From the NCBI RefSeq assembly GCF_020037025.1, contig NZ_JAIQLH010000026.1:1-64000 (forward strand): 64,000 bases of DNA, given 5' to 3'. Under the pieces are notes generated by a model. That model was not told the DNA's origin. It was given only the letters and a program-made list of their open reading frames with translations, and did no database searches. Positions within the stretch are counted from its first letter, which is position 1. Every line of letters starts with the position of its first letter. This DNA comes from Streptomyces huiliensis. GTDB taxonomy: Bacteria > Actinomycetota > Actinomycetes > Streptomycetales > Streptomycetaceae. Shown piece by piece: positions 16,605-25,212 of this stretch. The translations under genes were made by a program, and so were the position numbers.

Positions 16605-16873
16605 GCCGCAGGCAGCCAGAACTCGGCCCGACTGCGCCCCCAGCGGCTCAGGTGGCGCACGGTACGGGCGATGACGGTGGCCGCGGCGCGGTCCGCCCGC
16701 ACGGCGTCTTCCGGAGACGACTCGACGACGGGCGGCAGCTCACGGGGCCGCAGAGCGCCGTAGTCGGTGAACCGACGGGTGCCACACACCCGACACCGCT
16801 CCTGGCCACCCGCCGCCTCCCACCCGTCGAGATGCCGGCAATGCCCGACGAGCCTTCCGACGGTCCGCTTCAT
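16457..16873 (-). CDS. DUF6255-like small Cys-containing protein
   Basis: A 138-residue protein beginning MKRTVGRLVGHCRHLDGW, with a CxxC (CRVCGTRRFTDYGALRP) that suggests a zinc knuckle. The N-terminal half resembles what I remember of the DUF6255 'natural product biosynthesis' family. Its ATG overlaps the stop of the upstream ATPase gene by four bases, so the two are coupled. The C-terminal 48 codons run antisense to the TetR gene and do not look conserved; the true end of the conserved part is near position 16605. Confidence 0.55.
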   Translation of the reverse strand: MKRTVGRLVGHCRHLDGWEAAGGQERCRVCGTRRFTDYGALRPRELPPVVESSPEDAVRADRAAATVIARTVRHLSRWGRSRAEFWLPAAQPTASRAGVISANARSRRSAGSSAPSLSLQRLRTASKAVRAIPAAMRG

Positions 16874-17682
16874 GATGCCACCGGCCCCGGGCAGCGAAAG
16901 GCGCGGCTGCGGCTGGGGCAGGCGAGCAGCATGAGGCGGACGATCCGCCCGTCGAGGGTCGACCACTGCAAGGGCAACTTGCGCAGGCCGTGGTCGAGTT
17001 CCCCTTGCGCGTACCCGACGAGCGAGCGCGCCGGGATCCGCGCCACCGGCCGATCGTCGGCCAGCCGCGCCTCCAGCCAGGCGACGCACGCGGCGATGTC
17101 GGCGAGCTGACCGGCGTGGAGGGAGGCGGGTTTGCGCACCCATGCGGCGGAGGCGTCGTTGACGGCGGGCGGCTTGGAGGAGTCGGGGTCGGTCTCCTCA
17201 CCCCGCGTGGGGAGACCGGACCCGGCCCAATAGAAGGCGTGCCAGTGCGACGCGTCCCGCTCGACGCCCAACGACAACCGGCCGAAGACGACCTTCCCCC
17301 CGCCGGGTGACCGCTCCGCACCCCACGCACCACCGGTGAGCCGGTCGACGATCAGCAACCCCCGACCCTCCTCACACTCCCGCACCCCGTACGCCGACGG
17401 CCACTTCACCGCCGACAACACCGACGACCCGTCCCGCACCCGCACGTGCAACACCCCGTCCCCCACCCGCAACGCGAGCCCGCACTCCCCCTCCCCCACG
17501 TGCTTCACCACGTTCGCGAGCAGTTCACCGACGACCACCAACGCGTCGTCCACCACGCCCTCCTCCAGCCCCCACCAGCGCAGTTGCAACCGCACGAAAC
17601 TGCGCACCTGCGGCAGCTTCGTCGGCGAGGGGACGAGGGCGAGCGACATCTCAAGCTTCATGTCGTGCACGGAGAGGGTCAT
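16870..17682 (-). CDS. RsbW-like ATP-binding regulatory protein (abaA OrfD type)
   Basis: A 270-residue protein starting MTLSVHDMKLEMSLALV. Residues about 20-140 form a HATPase_c_2 domain of the anti-sigma kind (VVDDALVVVGELLANVVKHVGEGEC with the N-box Asn, VRVRDGSSV, then GRGLLIVDRLTGGAWG). The remainder (LADIAACVAWLEARLADDRPVARIP and beyond) is a helical region that I do not recognise. It is divergent from an XRE/DUF397 pair, the arrangement of whiJ/abaA-type loci that act in Streptomyces development and antibiotic control. Confidence 0.8.
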   Translation of the reverse strand: MTLSVHDMKLEMSLALVPSPTKLPQVRSFVRLQLRWWGLEEGVVDDALVVVGELLANVVKHVGEGECGLALRVGDGVLHVRVRDGSSVLSAVKWPSAYGVRECEEGRGLLIVDRLTGGAWGAERSPGGGKVVFGRLSLGVERDASHWHAFYWAGSGLPTRGEETDPDSSKPPAVNDASAAWVRKPASLHAGQLADIAACVAWLEARLADDRPVARIPARSLVGYAQGELDHGLRKLPLQWSTLDGRIVRLMLLACPSRSRAFRCPGPVAS

Positions 17683-17814
17683 CGCAGCTCCAAGCGCGGG
17701 CAGCGCAACGCACCAGGGCAGAGGCGGACTTCGGGTCACGCCGCGAGTGCGCTGTGTGATGGTGGCGATACTGGACCCTCCGACTTCCCTTAGGCAACTA
17801 TTCCTACGACGTAG

Positions 17815-17842
17815 TTCACGAACGAGTGAGTTGGCATATGAC
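17815..17842 (+). promoter_or_regulatory. Candidate promoter of the XRE gene
   Basis: TTCACG (17815-17820) and TATGAC (17837-17842), 16 bases apart, lie about 40 bases before the XRE start in the divergent region. The match is moderate and was found by eye only. Confidence 0.3.
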
Positions 17843-17880
17843 AGCTGTGCGCATCCCGACAGGTGGGCCATCATGCAGCC

Positions 17881-18735
17881 ATGCCTCAGAGCGACATGCC
17901 CACCATGCGGAGTAAGCGCCTCGGCAACGAGCTGCGACGCCTGCGCCGGGCCCAGGAGCTGACCGTCTCGGAAGTGGCCGACCGCCTGGAGTGCGGCCAG
18001 CCCAAGATCTCCCAGATCGAGAACGGCAAGCGCGGCATCAGACCGATCGACCTGACCATCCTGCTCGACCTGTACGGGGTCACCGACGAGAGCCACCGTC
18101 GAAGCCTCAAGCAGCTGGCGAAGGACATCCACAAGGTCGACTGGTGGACCTCACAGGGCCCGCTCCTGCACGGGGCATTGAAGGACTACCTCACGCTGGA
18201 GGCGGATTCGGAACTTGTCCGGGAGTACGAGCCGTCCGTCATCCCGGGCCTCCTTCAGACAGAGGCATACATGCGGCGACTCTTCACCGCCGTGAAGCCG
18301 GCCGACCAAGTCGAGCCCCTCGTGCAGGCACGAATGAGGCGGAAGGAACTGCTGGACAACCACCCCGGGTTCCGCCTGAACGTCGTGATCGACGAGCCCA
18401 CGTTGCACCGCATCCCCGGCCCCCGCACGGAGGCGAGCGAACAGCTTCGCTACCTCATCGAGGCGGGGCGGCGCCCGAACGTCATGCTCCAAGTACTGCC
18501 CCTCAAGGCACGCCTACCTATCGACCAGTACGTCCCGTTCAGCCTGTTTCGCTTCAGGGGCGAGGCAGCGATCGATGTGGTCTGGCTGGAGCACACGAGC
18601 GGCGGTACGCTACTTGAACAAGTGTGCGACGTGCAGGTCTACATGCAGGTTTGGTCGGTGTTCACAGCCGCAGCTCTCTCCCCCTCGGCTTCCCGCTCGT
18701 TTATCGGGGAGCTCATCAAGGAAAATAGATCATGA
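17881..18735 (+). CDS. WhiJ-like XRE regulator with DUF5753 domain
   Basis: A 284-residue protein: an N-terminal XRE helix-turn-helix (LGNELRRLRRAQELTVSEVADRLECGQPKISQIENGKRGI) followed by the DUF5753/Scr1 domain (YEPSVIPGLLQTEAYMRRLF, and later LLEQVCDVQVYMQVWSVFTAAALSP). This class pairs with small DUF397 proteins and regulates development or antibiotic production. The start MPQSDMPTM at 17881 was chosen; another ATG at 17896 is possible. Its TGA overlaps the DUF397 ATG by four bases. Confidence 0.9.
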   Translation: MPQSDMPTMRSKRLGNELRRLRRAQELTVSEVADRLECGQPKISQIENGKRGIRPIDLTILLDLYGVTDESHRRSLKQLAKDIHKVDWWTSQGPLLHGALKDYLTLEADSELVREYEPSVIPGLLQTEAYMRRLFTAVKPADQVEPLVQARMRRKELLDNHPGFRLNVVIDEPTLHRIPGPRTEASEQLRYLIEAGRRPNVMLQVLPLKARLPIDQYVPFSLFRFRGEAAIDVVWLEHTSGGTLLEQVCDVQVYMQVWSVFTAAALSPSASRSFIGELIKENRS

Positions 18736-18953
18736 TACCCAGGCCGCCGATTCCGCTTCCCCCTCGGGAGGAAACTCGCTGGACGGTCAGCAGTTACAGC
18801 GGGCGGGACAACAACTGCGTTGAAATCGGCGAACCCTCGTCGCGAACGCAGGCCGTCCGCGACACGAAGGACGCCGCCCGCAGGACCACGCTGACCTTTC
18901 CCGCCGCCTCGTGGCAACCCTTTCTTGAAGCGATCGCGCGCGAGACGCTGTAA
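18732..18953 (+). CDS. DUF397 partner protein (Scr2-like)
   Basis: A 73-residue protein with the DUF397 signature WTVSSYSGRDNNCVEIG, VRDTKDAARRTTLTFPAASWQPFL. DUF397 proteins work with the adjacent XRE regulator as a toxin-antitoxin-like or effector pair. The 4-base ATGA overlap with the XRE gene indicates translational coupling. The stretch after its stop to 19159 holds nothing recognisable. Confidence 0.9.
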   Translation: MIPRPPIPLPPREETRWTVSSYSGRDNNCVEIGEPSSRTQAVRDTKDAARRTTLTFPAASWQPFLEAIARETL

Positions 18954-19159
18954 AGACCGCTTCGACGGGCCAGACGAAGCCCTCGGCCGCTCGCGCGGCG
19001 GGCTGACGACGAAAACCCATCGCGCCCCGGCCGGCGGGCGACACCCCCGCACCCGGCCCAACCACCTGAGTGGTGACAAGGATGCGCCGACAGGCGCTCG
19101 AAGCGGCGCCCGGCCGTGACAACCGGACAGTCAGACGCCGCTTCCCGTCCGCGTCAGCC

Positions 19160-19507
19160 TCAGGAGAAGATGACTGACCGAAGCTTCAGACGCTCGCTTC
19201 CGTACCCGGTGTGCGGGCGCAGGGTGAACGAGTCTCCTGTGCAGTTCGGCTCGGTGAACACCTTCGCGTATGCGTCGGTCCGGTTGCGCGGGGAATGGGC
19301 CGGGGAGCTGGAAGCAGGGTCAGCGACTTCCGGGAGGGTGATGCACTCCCGACTGTCCGGGTCGTCCACAACCGCGACTTGAGGACGGCCGTCGAGACCG
19401 CTGTACGTGTACTGAAACTGCCCGTCCGCGGCGGAGGCGGAGGCAGGAACGCTCAGGACCAGGAAGAGGGCGCCCAAGGAGGCGACAGCAGTATCACGCA
19501 GACGCAT
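19160..19507 (-). CDS. Small secreted protein, possibly beta/gamma-crystallin-like
   Basis: A 115-residue protein from the ATG at 19507 (AAGGA upstream), with a signal peptide MRLRDTAVASLGALFLVLSV ending near ASA-A. The mature part has two cysteines and the segment AKVFTEPNCTGDSFTLRP ... ERLKLRSVIF, reminiscent of a beta/gamma-crystallin or I36-inhibitor Greek-key motif. It would act outside the cell. The family call is weak; secretion is well supported. Confidence 0.6.
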   Translation of the reverse strand: MRLRDTAVASLGALFLVLSVPASASAADGQFQYTYSGLDGRPQVAVVDDPDSRECITLPEVADPASSSPAHSPRNRTDAYAKVFTEPNCTGDSFTLRPHTGYGSERLKLRSVIFS

Positions 19508-19787
19508 GGCGATGTTGTCCTTTGCCTTCGTGAGTGACAAGTGCGAAAGCACTCTCTCCTCCGGCCATGTCATCCACGCAGTCGTCGTCTGCCAAATCGA
19601 TTCGCCCTCACCCGTACGAGCGCTCCGTCATCTTCAGCCGGCTCCAGCCCGTTCCGGTGCGCATTCCGCACCACCCGTACCGGACGGATCCACGACGCGC
19701 GCGCAGCCATGAAGCAGTGACCCGTCGGAGCCGCGGTGCGCCAAGGTGCGGCGGAGCGGGCCCGGACGTCGTTGCTACGGTCGGCGG

Positions 19788-20345
19788 GTGGAGAGCTGGG
19801 ACGAGGGCGGTGTGCGGGCTCGGATACGGGACATGGCCGCACGGGACCCGGGGCGGGCGCACTTCGGGGCGGATACGCACCGGTACGAGCTGGCGCCGGC
19901 GCTGCCGGAGGCCGAGATCGGGGCGTTCGAAGAAGTCCACGGCATCGAACTCCCGGCGGAGTACCGGTCCTTCGTCGCAGAGGTGGGCAACGGGCCCGCC
20001 GGGCCCGGCCACGGGTTGATGCCGTTGACCGCGCCGCGCCCGGAGGCCCACGAGGACTGGGCGGTAGACGACGAGTGGGAAGCAGACCGGCTGCCCGGCC
20101 GACTCGCCCAGCCGTTCCTCCTCACCGAACCGCTGCCCGGCCGGATCGGCGCACCGACCGGTGAGCTGACCGGTGAGCTGACCGGGGGCACGCTCATGCT
20201 GGCCGAAGAGGGCTGCGGCATCTACAGCAGGCTGATCCTGAACGGCCCTCGGAGGGGCGAGGTCTGGCGGATCGACCCGGACTGGGGCGGCTTCGTCCCG
20301 GTGAGCCCCTGTTTTCGCACCTGGTACACGGAATGGGCGCGGTAG
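19788..20345 (+). CDS. SMI1/KNR4-family protein
   Basis: A 185-residue protein from a GTG (MESWDEGGVRARIR) with the SUKH/SMI1 pattern: LPEAEIGAFEEVHGIELPAEYRSFVAEVGNG, GTLMLAEEGCGIYSRLILNG, GEVWRIDPDWGG. Bacterial SUKH proteins often serve as immunity proteins to secreted toxins, but stand-alone copies are common and no toxin is adjacent. A GELTGELTGG duplication (13-bp-scale direct repeat) is seen mid-protein. Confidence 0.78.
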   Translation: MESWDEGGVRARIRDMAARDPGRAHFGADTHRYELAPALPEAEIGAFEEVHGIELPAEYRSFVAEVGNGPAGPGHGLMPLTAPRPEAHEDWAVDDEWEADRLPGRLAQPFLLTEPLPGRIGAPTGELTGELTGGTLMLAEEGCGIYSRLILNGPRRGEVWRIDPDWGGFVPVSPCFRTWYTEWAR

Positions 20346-20533
20346 GTGCTCAGCCACTCACTGGCGCCGGCGCCCGATGACGGCGGCCTCGACCAGGGCC
20401 GGACCGACGTCTCCCGGCTGCGCCGGCCGTTCTGCCGTCCCTTCGGCCACGGCGAGAGCGGGCACCAAGGGGTGCTGGGGCGGCTGCGGCCGGCCGCGTT
20501 CGAAGACGGTTGCTCGTTGCGGGTGGCCGGAGT

Positions 20534-21018
20534 TCAGGCGGGCGGTGGTGTGGTCGCGGTGAGGCGTCCGGTGCGGGCCAGGGCGTGGACGGCGCCGGCA
20601 CAGCCGACGCCGGTGGCGGTGAGCGTCGTCCAGACCAGCCATGGGCGCGGTGGGCGGTGGCGAGGTCCCAGAGGGCGCCGGTGGCCAGGTTGCCGAGGGT
20701 GATGCCCAGGCCCGCGACAGTGTTGTAGAGCCCGTAGTGGGTGGCGACCCAGCGGCCGCCGGCGAGGGCGACGACGGTGTCCATCTCCAGCGGGTAGATC
20801 ACCGCGGAGGCCGCGGCGAGCAGGGCGACGGCCGCCGCGAGTGCGCCGAGTTGGGCCGTGGTGCGCCAGGCGCCGCCGGAGGTGGGGACGAGGGTGAGGG
20901 GCAGGAAGGCGGCGCCCATCGTGGCCAGCCCGCGGACCAGTGCCTGCGGGGAGGACCAGCGGGCGCGGGCCCAGGAGGTGAGCTTCAGCTGGCCGGCCAC
21001 CGCCACGGCCGCGGACAT
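20534..21018 (-). pseudogene. MFS exporter remnant, truncated and frameshifted
   Basis: The minus strand encodes the C-terminal half of an MFS transporter (ALVRGLATMGAAFLPLTLVP, then VIYPLEMDTVVALAGG, then HYGLYNTVAGLGITLGNL) in one frame and its last part (WLVWTTLTATGVGCAGAVHA) in another. A frameshift near 20636-20645 separates them, and the first six membrane spans are missing. The remaining protein cannot be a working transporter. Confidence 0.75.
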
Positions 21019-21073
21019 TGGACTGGCTGCGCACCGGGGCCCCGGCGGCGGCCGGTCGCTACCCTCGTTCGGT

Positions 21074-21463
21074 GTGACCACGTCTTCCTGGTACGTCTTC
21101 GTCGAAGAGGATGCTAAGGCATGGGATCGTGTCGAGGGAGTGGACCTCTACCTGCATCGCTGGCAGTTGGTGGTCAGTGAGCACATCGACGGTGGAAGGG
21201 AAGCCGCCGAGGTACGGGCGGAAGAACTTGCCTCTGCTCACGTACCGGCCTACATCGCCAGGTTTTTGAACCCGGGAGGCCGGCCTCAGCGGAGCGTGTT
21301 CCGTATGGTCGACGGCTCTTGGTTGGTCCAGGTGAAGCTCCGGTGGGACGAGACGCATTTCCGCGTGCACGTTGGCCGGTTGACGCTTACCGAAGAGGAA
21401 ATCGAAGGAGAGGAGCCCTCTCCGCCGGAGAAGAAGCGACTCAAGTGGATCTTTCGGCGGTGA
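21074..21463 (+). CDS. Hypothetical protein
   Basis: A 129-residue protein from a GTG (MTTSSWYVFVEED). It is soluble, with a long helix (GGREAAEVRAEELASAHVPAYIARFL) between beta-type segments (RSVFRMVDGSWLVQVKLRWDETHFRVHVGRLT) and a charged tail ending KKRLKWIFRR. I do not recognise the family. It abuts the MFS remnant and the IS remnant, so it may be an island survivor. Confidence 0.55.
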   Translation: MTTSSWYVFVEEDAKAWDRVEGVDLYLHRWQLVVSEHIDGGREAAEVRAEELASAHVPAYIARFLNPGGRPQRSVFRMVDGSWLVQVKLRWDETHFRVHVGRLTLTEEEIEGEEPSPPEKKRLKWIFRR

Positions 21464-21529
21464 CACCGGACCACAGGCAGGTGTGAAAGGTGGTGGCCAT
21501 AAAGGCCGCCTCGCGACGTTGTGGATAGG

Positions 21530-21722
21530 TGCCCCGAACAGCGGACCGAGCTGGTATAGCGTCAAGTCGGCGCACCAGTAAGTCGCGATCAACAGGATCT
21601 GGCCCTCCAGCGGAAGGCTCCATGGCCGGCCCATTGCCGGACCACGTCCGCTCCCTCACGGCGTAGGGCAGTCACCAGCTTGCGGAAACAGCGAGGGCTC
21701 AGCCCGGTGAAATGGAGCTATC
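21530..21722 (-). mobile_element. Remnant of an IS5-family transposase N-terminus
   Basis: On the minus strand, one frame reads FTGLSPRCFRKLVTALRREG (from about 21711), and after a frameshift another reads GRPWSLPLEGQILLIATYW followed by CADLTLYQLGPLFG to about 21533. These are consecutive pieces of the DNA-binding N-terminus of IS5-group transposases of streptomycetes. The DDE catalytic part and terminal inverted repeats are absent. The rest of the gap 21464-21796 shows nothing. Confidence 0.7.
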
Positions 21723-21796
21723 CACGACGGTCCAGGCGCGGTGATCACACCAACCACACCCTGATCATTCACCCGGTCGGCCAGGCCGGAACAACG

Positions 21797-22228
21797 TCAG
21801 GGCTCCGGGATGAAGGCGGGATCCACGCCCATCGCGGCAATGCCCTCGCGCACGGAGCGATCGAACTGCTTGATCTCTGCTACGAGAACGTCCCAGGCGA
21901 CAGGTGAGGTCCAGAAGTCCGGTGTCAAGTTGGAGCCCACTCGCCAGCCCCCATCGGAGAGCACGATGCGGATCAACCCCTCCTCCGCCTGCATCGAGTC
22001 GAGCTCGAAGTCTTCATGGCCGGCAGCCGGGCTCCGGAGCCAGAGCGCCAGGTGGTACGCCAGCTCGGCCACGGGGAACGCCCCCTCTGACCACACCTCC
22101 CGCGCCTGCTCCCAGATGGACAGCTCTGCGTCGATATCGAGGAGCAGCACCGCCGGGCGCGCCTCCTGCGAGGTAAGACCGCGCCGCGGCATGTCCGACA
22201 GCCCGAAGTTCCGACAGACGAACCGCAC
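21797..22228 (-). CDS. Hypothetical protein, DUF7878-like
   Basis: A 143-residue protein from a GTG at 22228 with GGAGGT six bases upstream. It reads VRFVCRNFGLSDMPRRG, AVLLLDIDAELSIWEQA, FPVAELAYHLALWL, then DGGWRVGSNLTPDFWTSPVAWD. From memory this resembles DUF7878 proteins, which have no known role. Residues upstream of the GTG do not look coding. Confidence 0.6.
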   Translation of the reverse strand: MRFVCRNFGLSDMPRRGLTSQEARPAVLLLDIDAELSIWEQAREVWSEGAFPVAELAYHLALWLRSPAAGHEDFELDSMQAEEGLIRIVLSDGGWRVGSNLTPDFWTSPVAWDVLVAEIKQFDRSVREGIAAMGVDPAFIPEP

Positions 22229-22544
22229 CGTCTGACCTCCATGAGATCTGAGGCCCTCTGACTGTCCAGGCCGCCCGAATACACACAAATCTACCGACCG
22301 GCACTCAGGCGTCCCGCTGAGTCCCCGATCAACGGGACGACTCGCAGGCCCAGTTGCCGGCTCCCATTCTGTCAGCCGCTGTAAGACGTTTCCCTCTCCC
22401 CCGGTAACACTGGTCCGTTTCATCGCCGGAAGCATTCCGGGAAATCCTGTCCGTGCCAGTCAGGCGGGGCAGCACAGCGTGACTGCCCCGAGGGCAGATG
22501 GCTCACCACGAGTGCGGCGGCTTCCGCGGGCGTCGCGACCTCAG

Positions 22545-22724
22545 GCGGAGGGAGCCGGGGGGCGGCGGCCACTCCGGCCGGGCGTCGAACATCATCACCG
22601 CGGGATCGCTGATCCGTACCTCCGCGTGGGCGATGGCGCCGTCCTCGCCCGCAAGGCACGCAAGCTCCTCCGCGCCGAAGGCCCACTTCATGTAGTCGAT
22701 GAGCCGTGCCATGTCGCGCGAGAC
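22545..22724 (-). pseudogene. VOC/PhnB-type protein fragment
   Basis: The minus strand encodes SRDMARLIDYMKWAFGAEEL, then LAGEDGAIAHAEVRISDPAVM and MFDARPEWPPPPGSLRL, which matches the first half of a PhnB-like glyoxalase-fold protein. The usual first strand is missing upstream and similarity stops after PGSLRL, with possible continuation in another frame. It appears decayed. The surrounding gap 22229-22913 holds nothing else. Confidence 0.6.
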
Positions 22725-22913
22725 GGGCCGGCCGGAGAGCGTGCCCTCCTCCACCGAGCCGCGCCCGGCGCAAGGCCGCCCGATAGCGCGTTCCTCCAGG
22801 TCGTTCCGGGGGCTGGCCCCACCACCGATCGTCCTGATGCCCGGATGGTCCGGGAGACCCCGAATGGCGAGGCTGATCACCTACGGATCCAGCAAGCAAA
22901 AGGGGAACCCTCT

Positions 22914-23744
22914 GTGTTCAGCGACAAGCGGCCGCGCCGCCGTACCGTCCGGACCGCCGCCGTCGGCGCCCTCGTCGCGGCCGCCTGCGCGTCGGCGATG
23001 GCCACGGCCGGCAGCGCCGGGGCCATCGTCAACGGGTCGGATGCCACCGAGAGATACCCGTTCATGGCGGTCGTCCCGATGGCAGCGCCGGACCAGGGTC
23101 TGCTGGACGCGAACTGCGGGGCGTCGCTGGTCGACCGGCAGTGGGTGCTGACGGCGGCGCACTGCGTGCAGGGCGAGGCCATCAAGCTGGACGGAACCGT
23201 GCGGGTCGGCGGCGAGCACCGCAAGAGCGGCGGGACGGTCCGGAGGATCGACCGGACGTTCGTGCACCCCGGGTACGTGAACGGCGACAACAAGGTCGCC
23301 AACAAGAACGACATCGCGCTGATCCGCCTGGACCGCCCGGTCACCCGGCAGCAGCCGATAAGGATCGCCAAGCAGGCGGGCCCGCCCGGCACGCCGACCC
23401 GGCTCCTGGGCTTCGGGACGGTCGTCGACGGGGAGTTCACGTTCCCGGACCGGCTCCAGGAGCTGGACACCCGTAGGGGCGCGCCGTCCGAGTGCGCGCC
23501 GGGCTACGCGGACCGGACGCGGCTGTGCACGGTCAGCACGGTCCCCAAGGCGATGGCGTGCCACGGGGACTCGGGCGGACCGCAGATCCAGCGGGACCGG
23601 AACGGCCGTTGGGAACTGATCGGCGTCACCTCGGGCCCGGGTGTCCCGGACGTGCCGTGCACAGAGGGCCCCGGCCTGTACATTAACGCGCCCGCGTACG
23701 CGGACTGGATCGCCAGGACGACGAGGACGCACGGCGCCTCGTAG
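22914..23744 (+). CDS. Secreted trypsin-like serine protease
   Basis: A 276-residue S1-family protease with a GTG start and AGGGGA seven bases upstream. A long signal peptide (basic KRPRRR, then VGALVAAACASAMATAGSAG) leads to a mature-type N-terminus IVNGSDATERYPF with no long propeptide. The catalytic triad is visible: His83 (TAAHC), Asp133 (NDIAL), Ser220 (GDSGGP). It would act extracellularly in protein degradation. It is convergent with the CAP-domain gene. Confidence 0.92.
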   Translation: MFSDKRPRRRTVRTAAVGALVAAACASAMATAGSAGAIVNGSDATERYPFMAVVPMAAPDQGLLDANCGASLVDRQWVLTAAHCVQGEAIKLDGTVRVGGEHRKSGGTVRRIDRTFVHPGYVNGDNKVANKNDIALIRLDRPVTRQQPIRIAKQAGPPGTPTRLLGFGTVVDGEFTFPDRLQELDTRRGAPSECAPGYADRTRLCTVSTVPKAMACHGDSGGPQIQRDRNGRWELIGVTSGPGVPDVPCTEGPGLYINAPAYADWIARTTRTHGAS

Positions 23745-23791
23745 ATCAGCTGGGGGGAGCCGGGCGGAGGCCGCCTGCCTGCCTGACGATA

Positions 23792-23834
23792 GGGCCGGGC
23801 CGGGGCCGCTGGACTGTGCCGACCCGGCCGGCCC
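23792..23834. terminator. Candidate bidirectional terminator
   Basis: GGGCCGGGCCGG (23792-23803) pairs with CCGGCCGGCCC (23824-23834) with one bulge across a 20-base loop between two convergent stop codons. Confidence 0.4.
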
Positions 23835-23850
23835 GTCGAGCGCGCTGGGA

Positions 23851-25197
23851 TCAGCGGGCTCCGAACATCAAGGTGAAGGTCGCCGCGCGGTTGCCGTAGG
23901 AATCCACGTAACGACCGGCACCCGGACCCGCATCCTTGAACTTGGGGTTGAGAATGGCGGCGCGATGCGCGTTACCGGCGTAGCCGTTCGCGGGGTCGTG
24001 GTTCATCCACCAGTGGACCGCGACCTTGGGGGTGCCAAAGGTCCATCCAGCAGGCACGAAATTCTGGCCGTTGCTCGGGCCGCCACCGTTCTGAGTGTTC
24101 TCCGCCGTCAGGGTAGGACCGTAGCCCGACTTGGCGAAGCGATCCTCCGGCCAGGCGTATCCCGCTCGGGAGTCCCAGTGGGCGCATACCAGCGGAGGGT
24201 TGTGCGACGGGCAGGATCGATCCGGGCCGGTCGCCCAGTTGTCGGAGTGCGCCCGCGCCTGGGGAGCGAGCTGGCCGTTGTAGCAGAGCGCCGCCAGACC
24301 ACGCTGCGTACGCTCCGCGTTCACGAGGTAGAGCAGCGCGTGCTCGGCGTTGACGACGTCGGCGTCGGACTGGGGAACCTTGTCGGCATAGCCGGCGTAC
24401 CGCTCTTCCGCCTTCTGGCAATCCGCACGCCCGGACGTGTCGCCACGTCCAGACGTGTCGCCGTTGGCCCAGGACGCGGCGACGTCGTTCTTCCCGTCGC
24501 CGTTGAAGTCCCCGGCGGCCCACTTGGTCGAATTCATCCAGCCACCCGCGTTCGTGGCCCAGTGAGTGCGCTTGAAACCCGAACCGGTCGACAGACTCAC
24601 CGTGATCGTATTCGAACCGCCGTTGTTCCAGACAGTGGCCAGATCCGCCTTCCCGTCACCGTTGAAATCCCCGGCAACCCACGGAGTCCCGTCAATCCAC
24701 CCACCATCCCGGTCACTCCACTGCGTCCACCCCGGAAACCGAGAACCATCAGACAGATAAACCGCAGTGGACAGGTTACCGCCGTTGTTCCAGGACGCGG
24801 CGAGGTCACTCTTCCCGTCACCGTTGAAATCCCCCGCGGCCCACTTGGTCGTATCCATAAAGCCACCCGCGTTCGTGGCCCAGTGAGTGCGCTTGAAACC
24901 CGAACCGGTCGACAGGCTCACCGTGATCGTATTCGAACCGCCGTTGTTCCAGACAGTGGCCAGATCCGCCTTCCCGTCACCGTTGAAATCCCCGGCAACC
25001 CACGGAGTCCCGTCAATCCACCCACCATCCCGGTCACTCCACTGCGTCCACCCCGGAAACCGAGAACCATCAGACAGATAAACCGCAGTGGACAGGTTGG
25101 CGTCCGAAGTGGCGGGCGGCGTACGGCCGAGCACAAGGGCTAGGGCGACTACCGACAGCACGAGCACAGCCGTGCCCCACGTTCGAAGCTTCAGCAT
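23851..25197 (-). CDS. Secreted CAP-domain protein with duplicated FG-GAP repeats
   Basis: A 448-residue exported protein: signal or anchor segment (WGTAVLVLSVVALALVLG), then FG-GAP/VCBS-type repeats (about residues 34-247) with four calcium-loop motifs DFNGDGKxDL/V, a short DTSGRG linker, and a C-terminal CAP/SCP domain (about 270-448, with LLYLVNAERTQRGLAALCYN, HWWMNHDPANGYAGNAHR). CAP proteins are extracellular with diverse roles; the repeats likely bind calcium or form a beta-propeller part. Two consecutive 107-residue units are almost identical in DNA. GCAGGTGAG precedes the ATG. Confidence 0.88.
   Translation of the reverse strand: MLKLRTWGTAVLVLSVVALALVLGRTPPATSDANLSTAVYLSDGSRFPGWTQWSDRDGGWIDGTPWVAGDFNGDGKADLATVWNNGGSNTITVSLSTGSGFKRTHWATNAGGFMDTTKWAAGDFNGDGKSDLAASWNNGGNLSTAVYLSDGSRFPGWTQWSDRDGGWIDGTPWVAGDFNGDGKADLATVWNNGGSNTITVSLSTGSGFKRTHWATNAGGWMNSTKWAAGDFNGDGKNDVAASWANGDTSGRGDTSGRADCQKAEERYAGYADKVPQSDADVVNAEHALLYLVNAERTQRGLAALCYNGQLAPQARAHSDNWATGPDRSCPSHNPPLVCAHWDSRAGYAWPEDRFAKSGYGPTLTAENTQNGGGPSNGQNFVPAGWTFGTPKVAVHWWMNHDPANGYAGNAHRAAILNPKFKDAGPGAGRYVDSYGNRAATFTLMFGAR
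24457..25098. repeat. 321-bp tandem duplication in the CAP gene
   Basis: Positions 25098-24778 and 24777-24457 encode two successive 107-residue units. Stretches of about 200 bases (for example 24566-24760 and 24887-25081) are identical or nearly so at exact 321-bp offset, including synonymous sites, so the duplication is recent or maintained by conversion. Confidence 0.92.
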
Positions 25198-25212
25198 AAG
25201 CTCACCTGCCGC

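Noticed and set aside
19788..20345. SMI1/SUKH protein as immunity to a polymorphic toxin
   Set aside because: No toxin, RHS or WXG protein is in the neighbourhood.
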